Positions 59,401-64,000 of a stretch of DNA of 64,000 nt are shown piece by piece. The first letter of the stretch is position 1; each line of letters begins with the position of its first letter. Both the position numbers and the translations under genes were made by a program. This DNA is from Kitasatospora albolonga (GTDB taxonomy: Bacteria > Actinomycetota > Actinomycetes > Streptomycetales > Streptomycetaceae). Where the stretch lies: NCBI GenBank assembly GCA_002082585.1, contig CP020563.1, positions 7,434,001 through 7,498,000 on the forward strand. Reading direction: 5' to 3'. The notes beneath the pieces were generated by a model, which saw only the letters and a program-made list of their open reading frames with translations, did not search any database and was not told the DNA's origin.

Positions 59401-62400
59401 TGAACAGCGGGAAGACGCCGGGCGGACGGGTCTCGTGGGAGAGCCGGTGACGCACGTGATCGGCTGCCGCCGGGTCGGCGACGGCGTCCACGGTCTCGCA
59501 GCGGTAGGGAGGCACGTCGGCGGCGGGGAGCACCCGCTGGGTCATGGTGTTCTCGTCGAAGACGGTACGCAGCATGTCGTGGGCCCCGATGACCTGGCGC
59601 AGGGCCCGCTCCGCGTCCTGGACGTCGAGGCCGCCCGTGTCGCCCGGGCCGGCCGCCTCGCGTCCCTCGTACTCGAGATAGAGGTGGCAGGCGACGCCAC
59701 CGCCCTCGATGTCGCTGCCCCGGCCGACGAGGTACGCCTGCTGCTGGTCGAGCAGGTCGAAGGGTTCGAAGCGCAGGTCGGGGCGTGCGACGAGGGTGAG
59801 CCCGCCGTCGTCCTCCCGGACGTCACGGGAAAGGCTGTCGACCAGGGCGGCGAAGTCCCGCAGCCGAGGGTGGGCCGTGATGTCCCGGACGCCGACACGG
59901 ACCCCGAGCCGTCCCCGTACGGCGGCGATGACCGCGATGGCGGCCAGCGAACTGCCGCCCACCTGGAAGAAGTCGTCATCCGGGCCGGGTTCACCGGTCC
60001 CGATGGCCTCGGCCCAGATGCGGGAGACCTCCCCGACGGTTCCGCCCACGTCGGCGGGGACCGACGGCCCGGCGACGGCCTCGGGTTCGGGCAGCGCCGC
60101 CTTGTCCACCTTTCCGCTGGGGGTCAGCGGCAGCGCGGTCAGCAGCACCACGGCGGACGGCACCAGATACGGGGGGAGCGCGGCGGCCAGCCGGTCGCGC
60201 AGCCGGTCGGCCAGGTCCGGGGCCGGACCGGCGGCCGGGACCACGTAGGAGACCAGCACCTTGGCACCGCCCGCGGTGGTACGGGCCGCCGTGGCGGCGT
60301 TGGCCACCTCGGGCGCGTCCAGCAGACGGGCGGTGACCTCGTCCGGCTCCACCCGGTGCCCGCGGATCTTGGTCTGGAAGTCGGCCCGGGCGACGTACGA
60401 GAGCTGCCCGTCCGGAAGGAGCCGCACCAGGTCCCCGGTGCGGTACATGCGGGAGCCGGGAGGGCCGAACGGATCGGCGACGAAGCGTTCGGCGGTCATC
60501 GCGGCACGCCCCAGGTAGCCGCGGGAGAGCTGCCGGGCGGACGCGTAGAGTTCGCCGACCGCGCCCACCGCCACCGGCCGCAGCCGCTCGTCGAGGACAT
60601 AGGCGGAACAGGTGTCGAGGAGCGGGCCCAGCCGGACCGGGCCGCGCGCGTGGCCGCGCCCGCCCCGGGACAGCGGGAAGCCGGTGATGACGTGGGTCTC
60701 GGTGGGGCCGTAGTGGTTGTGCAGGGTGACCCGGGGATTGGCGTCCAGGAAACGGGCTATCCAGTCGTTCATCACCAGCGGCTCGCCGGACTGGTAGATG
60801 TGCCGCAGGTCGGGCAGCGCGGTGGCGGTCTCCCGCGCGGCGCGGCACACCTCCTGGAGCATGACCTGGGGACAGAAGTACTCGGTGACGCGCTGTCGGG
60901 CCAGCAGCCGCACCAGCGCCTCGGGGTCGGTGCGCTCCTCGTCCTCCGGCAGCACCAGGCACTTTCCGGCGGCCAGGGCGGTGAGGATCTCCTGGCTGGC
61001 GACGTCGAAGTTGAGGCTGGCGAACTGCAGGACCCGGCCGTCCGGTTCGGCGGTGGCGGTGCGGCTGTGCCAGTCCACCAGGTTCCCGATGGCGCCCACG
61101 GTGTGCACCACGGCCTTGGGGGTGCCGGTCGACCCGGAGGTGTAGAGCACGTACAGGGCGTCGTCGGGCCCGGTCCGCGCCCAGTGCTCGTCGGCTCCGG
61201 CCGTGCTCGCGCCGGTGGTGGAGTCCGGTGCGTCCACCGCGATGGTGGTGAGCTCCGGGTAGGCGGCCAGGGTGGAGCGGTCGCCGAGCACGGTCCGCAC
61301 CCCTGAGTCCCCGGCCATGTAGCCGAGGCGGTCGCGCGGGTAGGAGGGGTCCAGCGGCAGATAGGCGGCGCCGATCCGGAGGATCGCGACGATCGCGACG
61401 ACGGCGTCGGCCGAACGGGGCAGCGCGACCCCGATGACGCTGCCGCGCCCGTGGCCGTGGCGCCGCAGCAGCCCGGCCAGTGCGGCGGAGCGTTCCCCCA
61501 GCGCCCGGTAGTCCATGCGGCTCCCGCCCCGGATCACGGCGGGGGAGTCGGGTGTTCCGGCGATCCGGCGGGCGATGCGGACGGGCAGCGGCGTGGCGTC
61601 CGGCGCGGGCAGGGACTCGCCCCGGACGATGCGCGCGGCGAGCCGGTCGGCGTCGGCCCGGGGAACGGCGGTGACGTCGTGGTCGACGACGGCGGTACGG
61701 GCGCCGTCGTCCCCGATGCGCACCTCGACGGCGAGCGGGTAGGCGTGCCGGGGGTCCTCGCTGTGCTCCTCGACGGTGACCGTACGGCCCGGACCGGCGG
61801 CGTCCTCGGCGATGTCCAGTCCCCAGGACCGGTTCACCAGCAGCAGGGACCCGCCCTCGGGGTCGGCCCCGTGCGCTGTGTGCCAGGGTGCCTCGGTGAG
61901 GTGGTCGGAGGCGTCGCGGACGTCTCCCGGCGAGGCCGCCGGCATCAGGGTCGAGAGCCAGGAGAGCAGGCGCTCCGCCGGGACCCGATCGGGTACGGCG
62001 GCGTGGACGCGCCGCCGCTCGGCGAACCTGGGCCGGGGCGGGGCACCGGGGTCGGCCGAAGAACCCGGGACCGGGTCCGGCGCCGCGGACGGCGAGCCCT
62101 CCCTCAGCCCGGCGCACAGGGCGGTGGCCGCCGCGTACGGAAGGTGGGCGGTGGCCGTGGAACGGGACGCGGCCACCGAGACCAGATGGGTCTCCCAGGG
62201 CTCCGCGGGGCCGGCCGGCATCCGCACCACGCGCAGGGTCCAGTCGCCGTCCGGGCGGGACAGCGCGTCGTGCCACTGCTCCCGCTGCAACTCCCGGAAG
62301 GCGGACAGTGCCGCGGCCGGCTCCTTCCCGGAGAGGTCGGCGGTGACGGTGTGCGCGGCGGGGCGGCTGCCCCCGGCAGCGACGGTCGCCCAGTGCCCGG

Positions 62401-62458
62401 CGGGCACTTCGCCCCGGAGCCGCAGCACCAGATGAGCTATCGGCATGCCCATGGTCAC
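56456..62458 (-). CDS. Nonribosomal peptide synthetase, domains (degenerate C)-A-PCP-Cy-A-PCP
   Basis: A 2000-residue NRPS. Residues ~1-290: degenerate condensation-like region without HHxxxDG. A1 ~300-800 (YTSGSTGTPKA, HYGPTETHVIT). PCP1 ~815-885 (VGGSSLAAIAV). Cyclisation domain ~900-1340, recognised by LLDQQQAYLVGRG, IDALLADARG (DxxxxDxxG instead of S), LGEFASFTLLEVD and LSQTPQVWMD. A2 ~1370-1850 (FTSGSTGEPKG, IGGPTETTGWN). PCP2 ~1880-1960 (LGGDSLTVSRV). Pockets read by eye: A1 D-V-Q-F-Y-S-H-V-I-K, close to the Pro code; A2 D-L-F-C-L-G-I-G-W-K, related to Cys codes used with Cy domains. The GTG at 62458 follows GGAGG. It would build an acyl-Pro-like residue linked to a thiazoline. Confidence 0.9.
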   Translation of the reverse strand: MTMGMPIAHLVLRLRGEVPAGHWATVAAGGSRPAAHTVTADLSGKEPAAALSAFRELQREQWHDALSRPDGDWTLRVVRMPAGPAEPWETHLVSVAASRSTATAHLPYAAATALCAGLREGSPSAAPDPVPGSSADPGAPPRPRFAERRRVHAAVPDRVPAERLLSWLSTLMPAASPGDVRDASDHLTEAPWHTAHGADPEGGSLLLVNRSWGLDIAEDAAGPGRTVTVEEHSEDPRHAYPLAVEVRIGDDGARTAVVDHDVTAVPRADADRLAARIVRGESLPAPDATPLPVRIARRIAGTPDSPAVIRGGSRMDYRALGERSAALAGLLRRHGHGRGSVIGVALPRSADAVVAIVAILRIGAAYLPLDPSYPRDRLGYMAGDSGVRTVLGDRSTLAAYPELTTIAVDAPDSTTGASTAGADEHWARTGPDDALYVLYTSGSTGTPKAVVHTVGAIGNLVDWHSRTATAEPDGRVLQFASLNFDVASQEILTALAAGKCLVLPEDEERTDPEALVRLLARQRVTEYFCPQVMLQEVCRAARETATALPDLRHIYQSGEPLVMNDWIARFLDANPRVTLHNHYGPTETHVITGFPLSRGGRGHARGPVRLGPLLDTCSAYVLDERLRPVAVGAVGELYASARQLSRGYLGRAAMTAERFVADPFGPPGSRMYRTGDLVRLLPDGQLSYVARADFQTKIRGHRVEPDEVTARLLDAPEVANAATAARTTAGGAKVLVSYVVPAAGPAPDLADRLRDRLAAALPPYLVPSAVVLLTALPLTPSGKVDKAALPEPEAVAGPSVPADVGGTVGEVSRIWAEAIGTGEPGPDDDFFQVGGSSLAAIAVIAAVRGRLGVRVGVRDITAHPRLRDFAALVDSLSRDVREDDGGLTLVARPDLRFEPFDLLDQQQAYLVGRGSDIEGGGVACHLYLEYEGREAAGPGDTGGLDVQDAERALRQVIGAHDMLRTVFDENTMTQRVLPAADVPPYRCETVDAVADPAAADHVRHRLSHETRPPGVFPLFSVVFVRLPGGRLRMCVSIDALLADARGVQVFFDSWAAALRGEAAVRPGTPSFRDYVTTVARIRDTPEYRRAAAYWNRRLDSLPEGPRLPRRGDPDMSGGAPVFVNRRHVVDAERWSRVSRAASERGLTPTGVVLAAYAWALAQWADEPRFVLNVPQMSRHPVHPQMDDVLGEFASFTLLEVDTSGVLSFEELAARIRDRLVSDLDHRHFSGMDVTRELIRRRGGVTGALAPVVMTSELGVGDGVDRVLDGRLHETFALSQTPQVWMDLLLREREGALVLNWDVVEELFPLPVVDGVFRLLTGQLEALARDGSAWSARPLPALTAEEAGQRDRGPHREPAGVRPHTVIAELAAADPSAPALVDGGLTVTRGGLAAACRAVAEAVGAARGTSASPTEPVAVLLERGWLQYAACLGVLEAGHPYLPLDDEMPPERISAVLRRAGVRLVVTDASTARIAGLAAPEGVRAVDVSAVRPDAAPPDGPPPADGRGPEDLAYVLFTSGSTGEPKGVPITLGGLANCVEHTIDSFGLTAGDTSLALASLHHDLSLFDLFVILGSGGTAVLAGRGCATDPQEWARTVARHRVTALCAAPAVVEMLLDGAGDGPDLESLRLVLTGGDWVPRPVLRRLRRAAPEVLPVSIGGPTETTGWNIWHPVPDPDADTGAWTTVPYGRPISRTRYRVVGDGLTDRPEWATGELLVSGVGVTPGYLAGPLDARGRHCTDPATGETYFRTGDLGRWRDGLIEFIGRKDDQVQIRGHRVEPGELASFLNGCPGVRRSAVLTLPPGERHAVRGLAAFVVVDGDADHLEAAEAVRAATWRGLPAHLRPQRIVVVDTLPTTRNGKVDREALARRYEQEQAGAGAAAPEGTPAEPEDALRWLVREIWSRHLGGVPVGPEDNFFALGGDSLTVSRVVVELREVLAGARIRPGGVFATRSADEFAAHLRRTEKDPDRLAEIAELYREVSTMSDDDLDAYLEEGSHADG

Positions 62459-62495
62459 TCTGCCTCCGAACGATGACGTGACACAGTTGCGCTCC

Positions 62496-63671
62496 TCAGA
62501 AGATGGAAAGGTCGAGCGGCTCGCCGGCCAGATGCCTGCCGACGGATTCGGCGGCGGGCGCCCGGCCGGGCGGGTGAAAGGCCAGGGCCCGGGCGGCGGC
62601 CAGCAGATAGGCGGGGTCCGGGCCGGTGACGAAGGCGAGTCCGCCGAGCAGCCGGGCCAGCCGGGAGCACAGCTCGGGCAGGCGCTCCTCCACGTGCAGC
62701 CGGGCCAGCAGGGCTGCGGCCATGGCCTTCTCGGCGGAGGCGCCCGTGTCGAAGGTCTCGGCCGCGGCGGCGCAGGCGGCCCGGCAGGCGTACAGATCGG
62801 CCGCGGCCTCCCCCAGCGCCCGGCGATCGGTCCGCGAGGCGTGCGCGGCCCGGTCGAACAGCGCCTGGGCGGTGCCCAGGTAGGTGCCGCAGGCGAGGAT
62901 CTCGAACCAGATCCAGGCCCGGGTCTGGAGCTCGTCCATGCCGCGCTCGGGGTGTCCTCCCGGCAGCAGCATCACGGCGGGCACCCGCACGTCGTCGAGG
63001 ACGATCTCCTCGCTCTCGGCTGCGGCCAGCACGGGGCTGTTCCAGAACGGCCGCACCTGGATTCCGTCCAGGCCGGCGGGGATCACCGCCAGGGCGACCG
63101 TACCGTTCCGCTCGTCCTCGGAGCACACCCGGACACTGGTGGTGAGGATGTCCATGGAACGGGCCAGGCTGCAGGGCTTCTTGGCGCCGCTCAGCAGGAA
63201 CTCCTCCCCTCCCGCGACGGCGGTGGCGGTGGTCCGCGGCACGAGGGCGTCGTCGCCCCGGCGGGCCTCGGAGGAGGCCGAGGCGAGCAGACGGCGGTCG
63301 CGGGCGACGGCGGCCAGCAGCGACCACTGCGGCGCGTCGTCACCCACATGGACGCGCAGGTACTCCACGAAGGAGACCACCGCCAGGTGGTGCATCATCG
63401 TGCCCACACCGAGCGAGGGGGAGCGGGTCGCGAGCGCGGACTGCACCCGCAGCGCCCCGCCGCAGTCCAGGCCCAGGCCACCGTGGCGGGCCGGGATCAG
63501 CAGCCCGGGACCGCCCGCCTCGCGGAACAGGGACAGGACCGGGCTGCCGGCCGATTCCAGCTCGGCCAGCGGGTACCCGGCCAGCCGGTCGAGCAGGCCG
63601 GGGAGCTGCTCCTCGGTGAACGCGGCGTCGGCCGCGGTCAGTTCGGTCCATCGTGGTGCTGTCTCAGGCAT
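62496..63671 (-). CDS. Atypical acyl-CoA/acyl-ACP dehydrogenase-like flavoprotein
   Basis: A 391-residue protein with the acyl-CoA dehydrogenase architecture: N-terminal helical domain (LIPARHGGLGLDCGGALRVQ), a middle beta domain (LSGAKKPCSLARSMDILTTSV) and a C-terminal helical domain. In the C-terminal domain the segment equivalent to the catalytic-base loop reads GGLAFVTGPDPAY, where the usual Glu is Gly. It may oxidise a carrier-bound acyl group by another base or do a different flavin reaction (for example N-oxidation). It overlaps the upstream ACP-ending gene by 8 bases and lies 37 bases from the NRPS gene. Confidence 0.82.
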   Translation of the reverse strand: MPETAPRWTELTAADAAFTEEQLPGLLDRLAGYPLAELESAGSPVLSLFREAGGPGLLIPARHGGLGLDCGGALRVQSALATRSPSLGVGTMMHHLAVVSFVEYLRVHVGDDAPQWSLLAAVARDRRLLASASSEARRGDDALVPRTTATAVAGGEEFLLSGAKKPCSLARSMDILTTSVRVCSEDERNGTVALAVIPAGLDGIQVRPFWNSPVLAAAESEEIVLDDVRVPAVMLLPGGHPERGMDELQTRAWIWFEILACGTYLGTAQALFDRAAHASRTDRRALGEAAADLYACRAACAAAAETFDTGASAEKAMAAALLARLHVEERLPELCSRLARLLGGLAFVTGPDPAYLLAAARALAFHPPGRAPAAESVGRHLAGEPLDLSIF

Positions 63672-64000
63672 CGCGCCGCTCCTCCTCGGTGGTGGTCAGG
63701 TGGTCCCGCACCCAGCGGGCGAGCCGTCGCGGGGTGTCGTGCGTCCGGAAGACATCGATCGGCACCGGAACACCGAGCGAATCCCGGATGCGGCGACGCA
63801 GATCGACCGTGGTCAGCGAGTCCAGCCCCAGGTCCCGGAAGGACCGGTCTCCCTCCTCGGCCGCCCGGCCGACGGGGAGCTGGAGCACCTCGGTGATCCG
63901 GGCCAGTACGGCTGCCTCTGCGTCCACCGGGGCCGTCTCCGGGCCGTGGGCGGTCCCGGCGGCGGGCGGTGGCGGAGGGCCCGGCCGGAGCGGGCGGACG
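63664..64000 (-). CDS. C-terminal acyl carrier protein domain of a larger protein (5' end outside window)
   Basis: The visible 3' end encodes an acyl carrier protein domain with the phosphopantetheine site DLGLDSLTTVDLRRRI, PKS-style rather than NRPS-style. A GTG at 63927 could make a stand-alone 87-residue ACP. However, the frame stays open to the window edge, reading through a Pro/Ala-rich stretch (PLRPGPPPPPAAGTAHG) that looks like the interdomain linker of a megasynthase. A polyketide synthase or acyl-loading protein therefore probably continues to the right. The stop overlaps the dehydrogenase start. Confidence 0.7.
   Translation of the reverse strand, partial: VRPLRPGPPPPPAAGTAHGPETAPVDAEAAVLARITEVLQLPVGRAAEEGDRSFRDLGLDSLTTVDLRRRIRDSLGVPVPIDVFRTHDTPRRLARWVRDHLTTTEEERRDA

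Noticed and set aside
56936..61306. 1456-residue plus-strand open frame
   Set aside because: It is antisense to the 2000-residue NRPS with intact domain motifs. Its Gly/Val/Arg-rich translation shows no domain and is the usual high-GC shadow frame.
43436..64000. Iron box (DmdR1/IdeR) in the metallophore cluster
   Set aside because: No sequence like TTAGGTTAGGCTAACCTAA was seen in the intergenic gaps. The main promoter probably lies beyond the right edge.

Overview
The window is high-GC actinobacterial DNA, almost certainly from a Streptomyces chromosome. The evidence is the codon usage, GTG starts with 4-base ATGA/GTGA overlaps, a hopanoid operon, a conservon (cvnABCD), a c-di-AMP (ydaO-type) riboswitch upstream of a LysM/M23 cell-wall hydrolase, and an MbtH-dependent NRPS locus. 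All identifications were made by reading the sequence and recalling protein families. No search was run.

Layout. (1) 1-6760: a compact plus-strand operon with two CDP-alcohol phosphotransferases, a sugar/choline-phosphate-type nucleotidyltransferase, a glycerol-1-phosphate-type dehydrogenase, a GT2 glycosyltransferase and a TagGH-like ABC-2 exporter. It looks like a machine that makes and exports a phospho-alcohol-containing envelope glycan or lipid, and it ends in a strong hairpin. (2) 7085-16782: the hopanoid operon hpnC-hpnD-hpnE-polyprenyl synthase-shc-hpnG-hpnH-aminotransferase, taking prenyl diphosphates through squalene and hopene to adenosylhopane and an amino-hopanoid. (3) 16828-21193: an XRE/cupin regulator with a long palindrome in front of it, a small membrane protein, a tyrosine phosphatase, the riboswitch-controlled LysM/M23 protein and an SGNH hydrolase. 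(4) 21197-27534, minus strand: a cassette of families named after Salmonella STM4011-STM4015 (two radical SAM enzymes, an alkaline-phosphatase-fold hydrolase, an ATP-grasp-like protein and two LRR-like STM4015 paralogues). It is divergent from a two-gene unit (27755-29159) of unknown function. Both sides of the divergent promoter region carry motifs resembling the RecA-NDp/PafBC DNA-damage promoter. I regard this as the best candidate for an undescribed system. (5) 29296-34783: a TetR regulator, an F420/PPOX-type protein, an MBL-fold hydrolase, a DUF2690-type XRE membrane protein and a long-form GAPDH. (6) 35074-39157: a conservon with a GAF-domain protein as fifth gene. (7) 39232-42498: a TetR regulator, an MmcQ/YjbR protein and a split transketolase operon with a MerR-like operator. 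(8) 42626-43783: tRNA-Pro(GGG) followed by a relict tyrosine integrase and two IS remnants, the scar of an integrated element. (9) 43784-64000 (continues past the edge), minus strand: a hybrid NRPS/ACP gene cluster. In transcription order it has a protein ending in an ACP, an atypical acyl-CoA dehydrogenase, an NRPS with A-PCP-Cy-A-PCP, an SDR, a siderophore-type binding lipoprotein, an MFS exporter, an IrtAB-like ABC pair, MbtH, an NRPS with C-A-PCP-E and an alpha/beta hydrolase. The transport genes point to a metallophore. The adenylation pockets read by eye suggest a Pro-like unit, a Cys-family unit (cyclised to thiazoline) and a Gln/Glu-like D-residue.

Several gene ends carry long perfect hairpins, and several intergenic spaces carry short tandem repeats (units of 5, 7, 10, 13 and 24 bases).
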